Shown one piece after another: positions 43,816 through 52,665 of a DNA stretch of 64,000 bases. Position 1 is the stretch's first letter. The number at the start of each line of letters is the position of its first letter. Source of the DNA: Chungangia koreensis (GTDB lineage Bacteria; Bacillota; Bacilli; Bacillales_A; Planococcaceae); contig NZ_JBHSEC010000019.1 of the NCBI RefSeq assembly GCF_042651785.1, forward strand, positions 124,001 to 188,000, written 5' to 3'. The position numbers were made by a program, and so were the translations under genes. Below the pieces are notes generated by a model. It saw only the letters and a program-made list of their open reading frames with translations, made no database searches and had not been told where the DNA came from.

Positions 43816-43843
43816 AAGGCTCCCGTTATTGCGGGAGCCTTTT
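43816..43843 (+). terminator. Terminator after the YjiH gene
   Basis: AAGGCTCCCG-TTATTG-CGGGAGCCTTTT. Confidence 0.92.
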
Positions 43844-43915
43844 GCTATTCTTCTATCATGAAATAATATGTAGTATTACTCCAATATTCATTCTCCTGCT
43901 CTCCCTATTAATGCA

Positions 43916-43958
43916 ATAAAAAGGACTGCTCTCGATGCTTTTGCAATCGAGGCAGTCT
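43916..43958 (-). terminator. Terminator of the threonine dehydrogenase gene
   Basis: Minus strand AAGACTGCCTCGAT-TGCAAAAGC-ATCGAGAGCAGTCCTTTTTATT; overlaps nothing else. Confidence 0.85.
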
Positions 43959-43964
43959 TAGGAT

Positions 43965-44906
43965 TTATTTTTTCAATCTATCAGTTAGTTTTTCAATCAT
44001 TTCTTTCGTCATCGAATCAAGATCGTATTGTGCTTTGAATCCCCACTCCTCTTTAGCAGCTGTCGCATCTATGGAGTCTGGCCAGCTGTCTGCAATCGAT
44101 TGGCGGACAGGATCGACCTCATAGTTCAATTCAAATGTTGGAATAATCTTTTTAATGGATGCCGCAATCTCTGCCGGTTCAAAGCTCATCGCCGTCACGT
44201 TGAATGCATTTCGGTGAATCAACTTGGATGGTTCCGCTTCCATTAAGTCGATGATCGCTTGGAGTGCATCAGGCATATACATCATATCCATATAGGTACC
44301 CTCGGCAATGAAGGACGTGTATTTACCCTCTTCAACCGCTTTGTAGTAAATATCAACCGCATAGTCTGTCGTTCCCCCGCCAGGAGGGGTAACGTAGGAA
44401 ATCAATCCCGGGAAGCGGACGCCACGCGTATCAACGCCGAACTTATGATAGTAATAATCGCATAACAACTCTCCTGCGACTTTATTTACCCCATACATGG
44501 TTGTGGGACGTTGCAATGTGTCCTGTGGCGTATTTTCCTTCGGTGTGGACGGACCAAATGCACCAATGGAACTTGGAGTGAAAAATTGCATATTCAATTC
44601 ACGTGCAGTTTCCAAAGCATTCACGAGTCCCCCCATATTCAAATTCCAAGCAAGTAACGGCTTCGCCTCTGCGGTTGCCGATAGTAATGCCGCCATATGC
44701 ATAATAGTGTCTGCCTTGAATTCCTTAGCCAGCTCACGCATACGGTTTGCATCCATGACATCGAGTACCTCAAACGGTCCTTTTTGAGTAGTGCATTCTC
44801 TAATATCAGTAGCCAAAACATTTTCTGCCCCATAGGTTTCGCGTAGTTTGTCAATTAATTCGGAACCGATTTGCCCCAAAGCCCCTGTTACCATAATCCT
44901 TTTCAT
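43965..44906 (-). CDS. L-threonine 3-dehydrogenase, SDR (epimerase-like) type
   Basis: An NAD-dependent extended short-chain dehydrogenase of 313 residues, the GalE-like type of L-threonine dehydrogenase, giving 2-amino-3-ketobutyrate. It has the nucleotide motif VTGALGQIGSEL at 6-17, the catalytic Tyr-x-x-x-Lys in TMYGVNKVAGELL near residue 138, and GVRFPGLISYVTPPGGGTTDYAV, which is characteristic of this group. The product would be cleaved by Kbl, encoded 1.2 kb away on the same strand, so the pair forms the threonine-to-glycine pathway even though two rightward genes lie between them. A lone family B repeat core sits 64 bases upstream of its start. Confidence 0.9.
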   Translation of the reverse strand: MKRIMVTGALGQIGSELIDKLRETYGAENVLATDIRECTTQKGPFEVLDVMDANRMRELAKEFKADTIMHMAALLSATAEAKPLLAWNLNMGGLVNALETARELNMQFFTPSSIGAFGPSTPKENTPQDTLQRPTTMYGVNKVAGELLCDYYYHKFGVDTRGVRFPGLISYVTPPGGGTTDYAVDIYYKAVEEGKYTSFIAEGTYMDMMYMPDALQAIIDLMEAEPSKLIHRNAFNVTAMSFEPAEIAASIKKIIPTFELNYEVDPVRQSIADSWPDSIDATAAKEEWGFKAQYDLDSMTKEMIEKLTDRLKK

Positions 44907-44964
44907 ATTCTCTCCCCTTAAACAATTGTATTTTCAGAGTGTACATATCATTATAAGAAAACAT

Positions 44965-44983
44965 TGATTTATCAACGATTATT
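44965..44983 (+). repeat. Solitary family B core
   Basis: GATTTATCAACGATTATT (core TATCAACGAT at 44970-44979) repeats the core and flanks of the array at 8741-8914, but only one copy is present. It lies upstream of the threonine dehydrogenase start in the divergent intergenic region. Confidence 0.6.
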
Positions 44984-45089
44984 ACATCTATTATTATATT
45001 TTGTCTTTGCCTAATATACAATATTAATCCTTTGCCCGCCACATTTTTCATTTTTGTTATAATGGATGAAAAACAATTAGAGGTGTACG

Positions 45090-45722
45090 ATGCATATAGT
45101 GTTTTTAACAATTATTTTCTTAGTTCTAATTTCCATCTCTTCTATGCTGATTCAAATCGGGGTTGAAAGATGGCTCGTATTCTTCTTGATGGTCCTTGCC
45201 TATTTCGCTTTGTTGATCGGCCCATCTATGTGGTATACATATAAATCCAATTCCTTAAAAGCCATTGGCCGGTTCCTAAAAATGTACAAAAACAAACCGT
45301 TGTACTCCTATCCTTATTTGTTGGCACACGGAAATGAAGCGGAATTGAAGGAATCTCTTAAGAGGATTCTCACTAAATACCAGCAGGCTTCTTTGCAACA
45401 TACATATGGTGCTATTTTAGCTGCCATGGAAAATGATTTACCTACAATGAAGGAACATGCTGAAAAGATTGGGACAGAACCCTTACAATCTTATTATTTG
45501 GCTTATCATGCTATTTTAAAACGGAAGTTTAATCAGGTCGATGAGTGGAAAAATAATATAAATGAGCCGTGGATGATTCATGCATTGGATGCATTAGTAG
45601 CAAAGGAAAATGGGGACATGGAAACCATGAGGAAAGAAGCCGACGAAGCGGTCCGTCTTACTCGGGGTATCCAAAAATATTCACTTTACTATTCATTTAA
45701 ACGCAGCGATGAGTGGAGGTGA
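45090..45722 (+). CDS. Membrane-anchored protein, unknown
   Basis: A 210-residue protein with two N-terminal membrane helices (about 3-21 and 28-48) followed by a soluble helical domain (~60-205) whose paired helices (PYLLAHGNEAELKESLKRIL, ALDALVAKENGDMETMRKEADEAV, given in part) resemble TPR-like repeats. A TATAAT at 45058-45063 is a candidate -10 box. The next gene overlaps its end by design (start a few bases past the stop), so they are probably an operon. I do not recognise the family. Confidence 0.7.
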   Translation: MHIVFLTIIFLVLISISSMLIQIGVERWLVFFLMVLAYFALLIGPSMWYTYKSNSLKAIGRFLKMYKNKPLYSYPYLLAHGNEAELKESLKRILTKYQQASLQHTYGAILAAMENDLPTMKEHAEKIGTEPLQSYYLAYHAILKRKFNQVDEWKNNINEPWMIHALDALVAKENGDMETMRKEADEAVRLTRGIQKYSLYYSFKRSDEWR

Positions 45723-45727
45723 GTTTC

Positions 45728-45898
45728 ATGTATGTTGAAGGAGAGTACGTTGAACTTTCGGATGGCCGAATTGGTTTAATCACCCTGGAACGATTGGATG
45801 AGCATACGACCCGTTACGATATTGAATTGGGAGACGGCGAACTGACGACGGTGCATGAAATAGATGTAATCCAAACGGTTGAATTGCCTAAATCATAA
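45728..45898 (+). CDS. Small acidic protein (56 aa), unknown
   Basis: A 56-residue protein starting at ATG 45728 behind GGAGGTGAG, six bases after the preceding stop. The sequence MYVEGEYVELSDGRIGLITL... is a run of short strands with acidic residues and looks like a small SH3-like or KOW-like barrel. No family recognised. It ends with a strong terminator shared with the convergent kbl region. Confidence 0.7.
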   Translation: MYVEGEYVELSDGRIGLITLERLDEHTTRYDIELGDGELTTVHEIDVIQTVELPKS

Positions 45899-45908
45899 TA
45901 AAATGATA

Positions 45909-45944
45909 AATCACCTGCCTCAGATTTGAGACAGGTGATTTTTT
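45909..45944. terminator. Bidirectional terminator
   Basis: AATCACCTGCCTCA-GATT-TGAGACAGGTGATTTTTT, serving the small acidic gene and, across the repeat array, kbl. Confidence 0.92.
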
Positions 45945-45959
45945 AGGTCAAATTTGTGG

Positions 45960-46078
45960 TTACTACCGATTATTGATGTTTTACTACCGATTTTAACTGT
46001 TTTACTACCGATTATAGAGGGTTTACTACCGATTTCCGGCCATTTACTACCGATTATACGCCTCTTATTACCGATTAT
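45960..46078 (+). repeat. 21-bp-phased direct-repeat array, family A, six copies
   Basis: TACTACCGATT cores begin at 45961, 45982, 46003, 46024 and 46045, then TATTACCGATT at 46066: every step is exactly 21 while the spacers share nothing. The last copy runs into the kbl gene and its TAA (minus strand, 46075-46077) is the kbl stop codon. The array thus lies between the kbl stop and its terminator. Confidence 0.94.
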
Positions 46079-47265
46079 GAAATAACGCCAAGTTCTTTCC
46101 CGACTTTTTCATAAACCTCAATCGCTTGGTCGAGCATTTCTTTCGTATGCGCGGCTGTTGGCATATTACGGACACGTCCTGTTCCCTTTGGAACTGTTGG
46201 GAAGACGATCGATTTTGCGTACACACCTTCTTCAAACAAACGCTTTGAGAATTGCTGTGTAAGCTTCTCATCACCAATAATGCAAGGTGTGATCGGTGTT
46301 TCGGAATTTCCGATGTTAAAGCCCAATTTCTTTAATCCAGCTTTTAGATAATCACCGTTTTCCCAAAGCTTGTCATGCAGCTCTGTCGAATCCATGATCA
46401 TTTGAACGGCTGCAGTAATCGCTGCGACGTCACCCGGTGGTAAAGCTGTGGAGAATAAGAATGGACGTGAACGGACTTTCAGCCAGTCAATCAGGTTTTT
46501 CTTACCTGCTACGTATCCTCCTACAACACCGATCGCTTTTGATAACGTACCGATTTGGAAGTCGATTTCTTTCTCAAGACCGAAATGTTTAACTGTTCCT
46601 TTACCTTTGCCCATTACACCTGAACCGTGGGCATCGTCTACATACGTAATCAGATCGAATTCTTTCGCAATCTCCACGATTTCAGGAAGCTTTGCCAAAT
46701 CGCCATCCATTGAGAATACGCCATCTGTAATGACCATTACTTTGTTGTATTGCCCCGACTCGACAGCTTCTTTAGCTTTCGCACGCAAGTCTTCCATATC
46801 AGAGTGATTGAAACGGATTGTTTTCGCGCGGGATAAACGACAACCATCGATAATGGAAGCATGGTTTAATTCATCCGATAAAATCGCGTCATTCTTGTCC
46901 ATGACTGCGGAAATCGCTGCCATATTACAGTTAAAGCCTGATTGGTAGGAAATCGCTGCTTCCGTTCCTTTAAACTCTGCAAGCTTCTCCTCTAATTTCA
47001 CATGGAGGTCTAGTGTACCGTTAATCGTACGCACTGCCCCCGCCCCTACTCCGTACTTCTCAATCGTTTCTTGGGCAATCTTCTTTAAATCATCGTTTGT
47101 TGCCAAACCAAGATAGTTATTGGAAGAAAGGTTAATCAAGTCTTTCCCGCCAATTTTTATAATAGGTCCGTTTGCACCTTCAACCGGGTCAATTTCATTG
47201 TATAATCCTTGACCACGTAGATCTTCCAAGTTTTCATTCAAAAATGCTTCTAACTTCTGCGACAA
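46075..47265 (-). CDS. kbl: Glycine C-acetyltransferase (2-amino-3-ketobutyrate CoA ligase)
   Basis: A PLP-dependent alpha-oxoamine synthase that splits 2-amino-3-ketobutyrate with CoA into glycine and acetyl-CoA. From TTG 47265, behind GAAAGGAAG, it is 396 residues, exactly the usual length. It carries NLSSNNYLGL, the DDAHGSGVMG loop near residue 208 and the PLP lysine in GTLSKAIGVVGGYVAG near residue 241. An ATG twelve codons upstream (47301) lacks a ribosome site. Partner of the threonine dehydrogenase at 43965. The stop codon is supplied by a repeat core. Confidence 0.95.
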   Translation of the reverse strand: MSQKLEAFLNENLEDLRGQGLYNEIDPVEGANGPIIKIGGKDLINLSSNNYLGLATNDDLKKIAQETIEKYGVGAGAVRTINGTLDLHVKLEEKLAEFKGTEAAISYQSGFNCNMAAISAVMDKNDAILSDELNHASIIDGCRLSRAKTIRFNHSDMEDLRAKAKEAVESGQYNKVMVITDGVFSMDGDLAKLPEIVEIAKEFDLITYVDDAHGSGVMGKGKGTVKHFGLEKEIDFQIGTLSKAIGVVGGYVAGKKNLIDWLKVRSRPFLFSTALPPGDVAAITAAVQMIMDSTELHDKLWENGDYLKAGLKKLGFNIGNSETPITPCIIGDEKLTQQFSKRLFEEGVYAKSIVFPTVPKGTGRVRNMPTAAHTKEMLDQAIEVYEKVGKELGVIS

Positions 47266-47342
47266 TTGAATCTTCCTTTCAAGAGGATTTCTTGCCTCCA
47301 TTCTATCATAAAAGGGGAAGTCTCACGTATTGCCTTCACTCA

Positions 47343-47373
47343 ACAAAAGAGCGGACTCGATTTGAGCCCGCTC
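47343..47373 (-). terminator. Terminator of the secreted protease gene
   Basis: Minus strand GAGCGGGCTC-AAATC-GAGTCCGCTC followed by TTTTGTTG. Confidence 0.85.
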
Positions 47374-47383
47374 CTTAAGTGGA

Positions 47384-49495
47384 TTATTTTATTTTTTTCT
47401 TACCGTTGTTTGATTTCAAACCAACTTCGTATGTGAATTCAACAGGGTTTTTGTCTCCTGCTTTAGCAGCATAAGTAGTGATCATTTGAACATTGCCTTC
47501 AGTCAAGAAGTTACGGATTTGAAGAGCTTCTTTGTCATTCACGTTGAACGGATCCACGTGAACAACTTTTTGGCTTCCGTTTTTCTTCGTTTGGATGAAT
47601 GTCACTGTGAAGTCGACATATTCACCTTTCACTTCTGCAAGAGATTTGAATGGTTCAACAGAAGAACCGTCAGCAGTGAATCCTGCTTCTGCTACTTCGA
47701 TGTTCTTGATGTACCAGCCTGGTTCTTGAGAAGCCCAGTCTGTTAAGTAACGGAAGGAAACAAGAACTTTTTCGCCAGCATATTCACTAAGGTCAAATGA
47801 TTCTGCAGTCCATTCAGCGTTTGTACCTGTGAATCCTGGCATATTGTCTTTAATTGTTGGATATCCTTGCGGCACTACCGTGTTCTTCGTATTTTCATTA
47901 GATAGACTATTCCATGTTTCCCCATTGTCTGTAGAAACTTGAACGACACCGAAGTCCCAGTCTTCTTCGATATTATAGTAGTGATCGAAGTTCAACGTTG
48001 CAGAAGTTTGGTTTGTAAGGTCAGCTTCAAAAATCAATGTATGATCCGCTTCGCTTGCGTTACCTCCATGAAGAACTTGCTCACCGGAGTCAAGTGGATC
48101 TGTTACCGTTTGCCATTGAAGAGGCAAGAAGTCAACACCATTGAATTTCAATGTACGAGCGTCTTTACCGAAGTCAAGAGACTTGAAGTCTCCACCCCAA
48201 GCAGGAACCCCTTCTTTTTCAAACGTCAATGCTTGTTCAAAGTCAACAGTTTTACCGCGTTTTTCGCCAGTGTTTCCAACTGGAAGTTCACGGATATCAA
48301 TGCTGTCGAAGTTATAGTCATTGCTTACTTTGTCGCTATCAAGAGCCAAAGCCGTCATGAAGTTTTGGTAAACTTGTAAGAAGTTTTTACCTGTTTTATC
48401 TTCAATAAGCTTGTTATTCACACTTTCAATACCTTGGTACTCACCATCAGTAGCCAAGTCACGAATGAATTCTTTACCGAACTTGTCGTACATGTATAGT
48501 GTGAACAAGTATGTTTGGCCGTAGTCTGCAATCGTTTCAGGACCTGTTACAGCACCTTGGTGTTCATCCCAGTTTACAAGTGAGTTTTCTGGGTGATCAA
48601 GGTAGAAGTTGATGGAACTTGCATCATGTCCGTAACCGCCAAGGTATTCAGAGAAAGTAGAGAATCCTTCATTCAACCAAGACTCTTCTGCACCGTCATG
48701 ATCGGCTTGGATCAAGTGCTGAAGCTCATGGATTGTCGTTCCAAAGAACGTAGACTCAAGACGAGTGTCCCAAGAATTTGAATCGATTGTAATGATGTTA
48801 CGGTCCATATAGTTTTCAAGGGTTTGCCAGAAGAACCCGGCTACAAAAAATGGATAGCTTGGATTATTCCAACCTTCATCTTTTACGTTATCAACAAGCA
48901 TGATGACTTTATCAGATCCTTCATAATAGTCATCTGGCAAGCCTACCATCCCTGGTAGAGGTGAATTAGAACCGTCTAACGCTTCAGGAGTTCCGAAGAA
49001 GTCCGTTGCTTTTGGATATATGTTGGAATCAAATTCATCACGGAGTTTATCAACTTGTTCTTGTGTTACTACATCAGCCGGTTTCGGGTTATTTGGGCCG
49101 TACGCTAAGTCTTTCGCAACCCAAATTTCAACGTTGTCACCTACTGAACGAAGTGTGAAATCTTTGAACTCAAGATTGCGGTTCAAAAATTTCTTTGTGC
49201 CGCCATCATAAGTGAAGTTCGGATCAGCAGTTGTTTCATCGCCTGCTTCTTCCTCCCCATCAAACAAGCCTTCTGCCTGCTCCTTCAATTTCTGTTCTGC
49301 TTGCTTCAAATACGAATCATCTTGAGAAAGCTGATTCAGGTAACCGTCAATGTCAACACGATCCCCGTATTTTTGTACATCCCAGTTAGCATATGGGGAT
49401 GCCGCTTCAACTTGAGGTGCTGCTGCGCCAGGTGCAAATAGAGATGCCGACAATGCGCCGACTGACAAAATGGATAACCATTTACTCTTTTTCAA
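47384..49495 (-). CDS. Secreted M6-like metalloprotease (immune-inhibitor-A type)
   Basis: A 703-residue secreted zinc protease. A signal peptide covers residues 1-~30 (SKWLSILSVGALSASLFAPGAAA). The catalytic domain has the zinc motif HELQH with a downstream Glu in ESWLNEGFSTFSEY, near residues 255-285. The C-terminal part (~440-610) has a jelly-roll, choice-of-anchor-J-like domain (LNFDHYYNIEEDWDFGVVQVS), which in such proteases binds calcium or carbohydrate. TTG 49495 follows AGAGGGG, six codons after an ATG that overlaps that site. Its neighbours do not suggest a pathway. Likely nutritional or competitive function. Confidence 0.85.
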   Translation of the reverse strand: MKKSKWLSILSVGALSASLFAPGAAAPQVEAASPYANWDVQKYGDRVDIDGYLNQLSQDDSYLKQAEQKLKEQAEGLFDGEEEAGDETTADPNFTYDGGTKKFLNRNLEFKDFTLRSVGDNVEIWVAKDLAYGPNNPKPADVVTQEQVDKLRDEFDSNIYPKATDFFGTPEALDGSNSPLPGMVGLPDDYYEGSDKVIMLVDNVKDEGWNNPSYPFFVAGFFWQTLENYMDRNIITIDSNSWDTRLESTFFGTTIHELQHLIQADHDGAEESWLNEGFSTFSEYLGGYGHDASSINFYLDHPENSLVNWDEHQGAVTGPETIADYGQTYLFTLYMYDKFGKEFIRDLATDGEYQGIESVNNKLIEDKTGKNFLQVYQNFMTALALDSDKVSNDYNFDSIDIRELPVGNTGEKRGKTVDFEQALTFEKEGVPAWGGDFKSLDFGKDARTLKFNGVDFLPLQWQTVTDPLDSGEQVLHGGNASEADHTLIFEADLTNQTSATLNFDHYYNIEEDWDFGVVQVSTDNGETWNSLSNENTKNTVVPQGYPTIKDNMPGFTGTNAEWTAESFDLSEYAGEKVLVSFRYLTDWASQEPGWYIKNIEVAEAGFTADGSSVEPFKSLAEVKGEYVDFTVTFIQTKKNGSQKVVHVDPFNVNDKEALQIRNFLTEGNVQMITTYAAKAGDKNPVEFTYEVGLKSNNGKKKIK

Positions 49496-49603
49496 TGTTG
49501 TGACCCCTCTCATTTCTTTAATTTTTCAGAAAGTAGTTTAATTCTATCATTCTGAAAATTATAGAAAATACGATGAAATCACTATTTTTGGGACTATCGG
49601 ATT

Positions 49604-50671
49604 CTATATCTCAAGTAATAGATTATTGACAGTGTCTTGCATTTTTCGTTGTGAAATAGATGAATCCACCCACTTCCTTACCAAATTATAGGAGTCTCCA
49701 TAGCTATGCATATACCCGCGTGCGTCTAACATTTTTTCGGTGTAGGTATATTTTACCTCTTCGATTTTCTTTTCTGCTTCTTCATCTTTTGCACACAATG
49801 ACGCAATATCTATAATCTCATCTCCAGTACGTTCAATCTCATATTCATGAGGAGGAGTACTATCGAAAATGGATACCATCAGTTCGGGAATGACAACCAA
49901 ATCTACACTTCTCGGGTCCAAACCGCACCAGCCGTAAAGAACGTCCAGTCCGCGTCTTTCCGCTTCCTGACCAATTGCTTTCATCATAGTTGACTTACCT
50001 GTTCCAGGCAGACCTTTGATGAGAAGTCTTCTATGTGAACCTCTTGTAATGGATGGGACAAAGTCTTTAGCACCACCAACGGTCAGCGAGCCGATCAACC
50101 GATTAGAGATCTTCGCTTTTTTATTCAGTCGAAGCGTTCCCATTAAATCTTTTATAATGTCTTCTGTCATTTCTATGTGTTTGTCCCAATTCATTCGGTT
50201 AATATTTAATACTTCCCAGTCATCATGAATCTTTTTCGCCTCATTTAATGCGGTTAAAGCTCTTTCTAATGTCTGTTCCGACTTTAATACGTATTCACGA
50301 ATCAGACCTCCTTGCTCACTCAGTTTCTCTCCTTCATACATATCGTATAATGGAATGACTTTATGGTTGGAGCCGAAATTCGTCGGTTCAATTGACAACG
50401 GATGGGAAGCTTGAAGATAAAATACATTGGCCTCTTTTACGTACACAGCGTCAATTGAATCCGGTACAAGGGGGTCCGCGAAACATTCAATGTCGAACCC
50501 TTTTTTCACCCATTGAAGTCCGATTTCCTTTAAACCGGATGACAATTCCTTTGTTGGCGGAGTTTTGAAGAAGTACACTTTGGATGCGTCTTTTATCAAA
50601 TCCTCATATTTATGACGGACACCGCCGCCTGTGTAAGCCATGCCCATGAAATGTGTTATTGTTCCAGTCAA
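49604..50671 (-). CDS. P-loop ATPase of unknown function (PRK06851-like)
   Basis: A ~355-residue protein with a Walker A motif GLPGTGKSTMM near residue 222 in its second half and a degenerate, related N-terminal half (HFMGMAYTGGGVRHKY), as expected for duplicated nucleotide-kinase-like proteins of the PRK06851 group. No membrane segment. The TTG at 50671 is preferred over GTG 50680, which sits on the AAGGGGTG site. It follows the secreted protease gene on the same strand with over 100 bases between. Function unknown; such proteins are common in spore formers. Confidence 0.7.
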   Translation of the reverse strand: MTGTITHFMGMAYTGGGVRHKYEDLIKDASKVYFFKTPPTKELSSGLKEIGLQWVKKGFDIECFADPLVPDSIDAVYVKEANVFYLQASHPLSIEPTNFGSNHKVIPLYDMYEGEKLSEQGGLIREYVLKSEQTLERALTALNEAKKIHDDWEVLNINRMNWDKHIEMTEDIIKDLMGTLRLNKKAKISNRLIGSLTVGGAKDFVPSITRGSHRRLLIKGLPGTGKSTMMKAIGQEAERRGLDVLYGWCGLDPRSVDLVVIPELMVSIFDSTPPHEYEIERTGDEIIDIASLCAKDEEAEKKIEEVKYTYTEKMLDARGYMHSYGDSYNLVRKWVDSSISQRKMQDTVNNLLLEI

Positions 50672-50742
50672 CCTAACCACCCCTTCTATTCAATGGTTCA
50701 GTTTATGCTTGGAAAATAAAAAAAAGCACGCAAATGCGTACT

Positions 50743-51378
50743 CTATTCAGCCTTCAATTGGCTATCACCGATATTCTGGCACTTTTCTAATAAGAAACGG
50801 AACCGGCTGATTGAATAGTGGACAACCTGCCCTAACAGAATGGCCATGATGATGGTTCCGATTCCCACTGGCCCCCCTAAAACCCACCCTACTATAGCGG
50901 CGGCAGCTTCCAACAATGTCCGTACCTTTCGCAATCCCCAGCCCGTTCGCTTCCCTATATAGAGCATGAGGCTGTCACGAGGGCCGGCACCGATTTCAGG
51001 TGCGACGTAAAGTCCGATGCCGATTCCCATGATGAGAATCCCGGACACGAACATCACGATATTCCCGGTGATTGAAGAAACGGACGGGAGAATATAAAGA
51101 TAAATATCAATGAATATCCCGATGACAAATATATTAAGCCACGTCGGTAGTGAGGGCATTTTCTTGGAAAGGAAATAGATGATCACCAATAAACTGGCAC
51201 TCACGATGATATTCCATGTTCCAATCGTCAAACCGTAGTTCATATATAAGCCAACATGAAGCACATCCCACGGAGCAATCCCTAGTCGATCACCTTTTAT
51301 TGTCATAGCGATCCCTAAAGCTAAAATTATCATTCCAATACAATAGAATCCCCAACGCCACAGCTGTTCCCTATTCAT
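50743..51378 (-). CDS. YczE/YyaS/YitT-family membrane protein
   Basis: A 211-residue integral membrane protein with five or six helices of the YczE type, with LGIAMTIKGDRLGIAPWDVLHVGL and VAPEIGAGPRDSLM as family marks (given in part). The function of the family is unknown. I chose ATG 51378, MNREQLWRW, behind GAAGGAGGG; an upstream start would overlap the deacylase gene more. It follows the YbaK deacylase gene by about 75 bases on the same strand. Confidence 0.85.
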   Translation of the reverse strand: MNREQLWRWGFYCIGMIILALGIAMTIKGDRLGIAPWDVLHVGLYMNYGLTIGTWNIIVSASLLVIIYFLSKKMPSLPTWLNIFVIGIFIDIYLYILPSVSSITGNIVMFVSGILIMGIGIGLYVAPEIGAGPRDSLMLYIGKRTGWGLRKVRTLLEAAAAIVGWVLGGPVGIGTIIMAILLGQVVHYSISRFRFLLEKCQNIGDSQLKAE

Positions 51379-51452
51379 CCCGCCAGTTCCCTCCTTCCAC
51401 ACGAAAACCCACACCTCTTGAACAGGAATGGGTTCGTCAATAATGTATAGTA

Positions 51453-51950
51453 TCAATCGTTCGATGATTGTGTGAGTTCCGAGTATGTAGCTCTCGTTAT
51501 TTTCATCAATTCAGCAGGTTGCAACTTCATTTGCAGTCCCTGCTTTCCAGCGCTTACAACGATTGTTTGCAGCTCTTGTGCAGCCGAATGAATGAACGTA
51601 GGATATAACTTCTTCATTCCGACAGGGGAACAGCCTCCCCGAATATAACCCGTAGTCGGCAGAAGATCCTTCACATGGAGCATCTCTAACTTTTTTTCTT
51701 TTACTGCTTTGGCAGCCTCTTTCAAGTTTAACTCTTCCGCAACGGGAATAACGAATACATACAACTTCCCAGGTCCCGCTGTCGTAACGAGTGTCTTATA
51801 CACAGTCTCAACAGGCTGACCTGTTTTTTGTGCAACCGTCACCCCATCGATCTGACCGTCGTCCACATTGTATTCCATCAGTTCGTAAGGAATTCCGTTT
51901 TGGTCCAATTGACGCACTGCATTCGTTTTTGAAACCTTCTGCTTTGCCAT
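51453..51950 (-). CDS. ybaK: Cys-tRNA(Pro) deacylase YbaK/EbsC
   Basis: A 165-residue trans-editing enzyme that removes cysteine mis-attached to tRNA-Pro by prolyl-tRNA synthetase. The YbaK fold is clear: KTNAVRQLDQNGIPYEL at the N-terminus, VYKTLVTTAGPGKLYVFVIP near residue 50 with the conserved Lys, and GCSPVGMKKLYPTFIH near residue 105. ATG 51950 lies 15 bases after the preceding gene. Complete. Confidence 0.92.
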   Translation of the reverse strand: MAKQKVSKTNAVRQLDQNGIPYELMEYNVDDGQIDGVTVAQKTGQPVETVYKTLVTTAGPGKLYVFVIPVAEELNLKEAAKAVKEKKLEMLHVKDLLPTTGYIRGGCSPVGMKKLYPTFIHSAAQELQTIVVSAGKQGLQMKLQPAELMKITRATYSELTQSSND

Positions 51951-51964
51951 AACTTGTGTACTCC

Positions 51965-52513
51965 TTATGCAATCCTGAAAAAGCTTGGTTGTTCCGGCTC
52001 GAATCCTCGTTTCTTAAACTCTGCCTGATAGGCATATTTACTAACAGCCAATTCATATTGTCGCCGCCTAACCAGCTTCCCGTATTCAGGTTCTGTTGCT
52101 GCTTCTCTCGATTGAATTTCAATCTTATTTAAATGATCTACTTCAAGCTCAATTTGCCTCTCCGCTGCACGATCGACTGCTTGCTGAGCCCGAACTTCAT
52201 TGATCTTAGCTGAGGCACTTGCCGCTGTTCTCAACTCTAAAGCAGTTGGTGGCACGGAAGATAACGACTCTCTCCGGACGTTTTCCAATTCCTGTATCGT
52301 TTCTTCATGAGAAGCACCGGGTTTTGCAATCATCAACGGAACCTGGCCAGCCCTGAAAAGCTCACGTTCTTTCTTTCCGGTTAACAAATCTTCCAAATCC
52401 GTCAGGGAAGGTTTCCGTGTATTCATATATTCCGTATGTTTGCGATAAGATTGTTCAGCGTTTCGCATTTGGAAGTGTCTTGTATTCCCATAACTAATCT
52501 GACTTGATAACAC
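51965..52513 (-). CDS. Hypothetical protein with coiled coil
   Basis: A 182-residue protein of unknown function. It has no signal peptide or membrane helix, and a long helical stretch rich in Ala, Arg and Glu (about residues 85-150, with AQQAVDRAAERQIELEVDHL) predicts a coiled coil. The GTG at 52513 follows GGGGGAGG at good spacing; a longer frame exists upstream without a site. It lies directly before the ybaK gene and may be co-transcribed. I do not recognise a family. Confidence 0.65.
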   Translation of the reverse strand: MLSSQISYGNTRHFQMRNAEQSYRKHTEYMNTRKPSLTDLEDLLTGKKERELFRAGQVPLMIAKPGASHEETIQELENVRRESLSSVPPTALELRTAASASAKINEVRAQQAVDRAAERQIELEVDHLNKIEIQSREAATEPEYGKLVRRRQYELAVSKYAYQAEFKKRGFEPEQPSFFRIA

Positions 52514-52665
52514 ACGTACCGCCTCCCCCTCAATTCTTTCTTTTATTATAATTGTTCTTTTTGAAAATTGGAAACTAATCATTATTAGTCAAACTTGTTA
52601 ACCTCATTTTTAATGTTTCCTCTTCCGCATATAAGTGAATACTACTTTTGAAAGGGAGTGTGATT

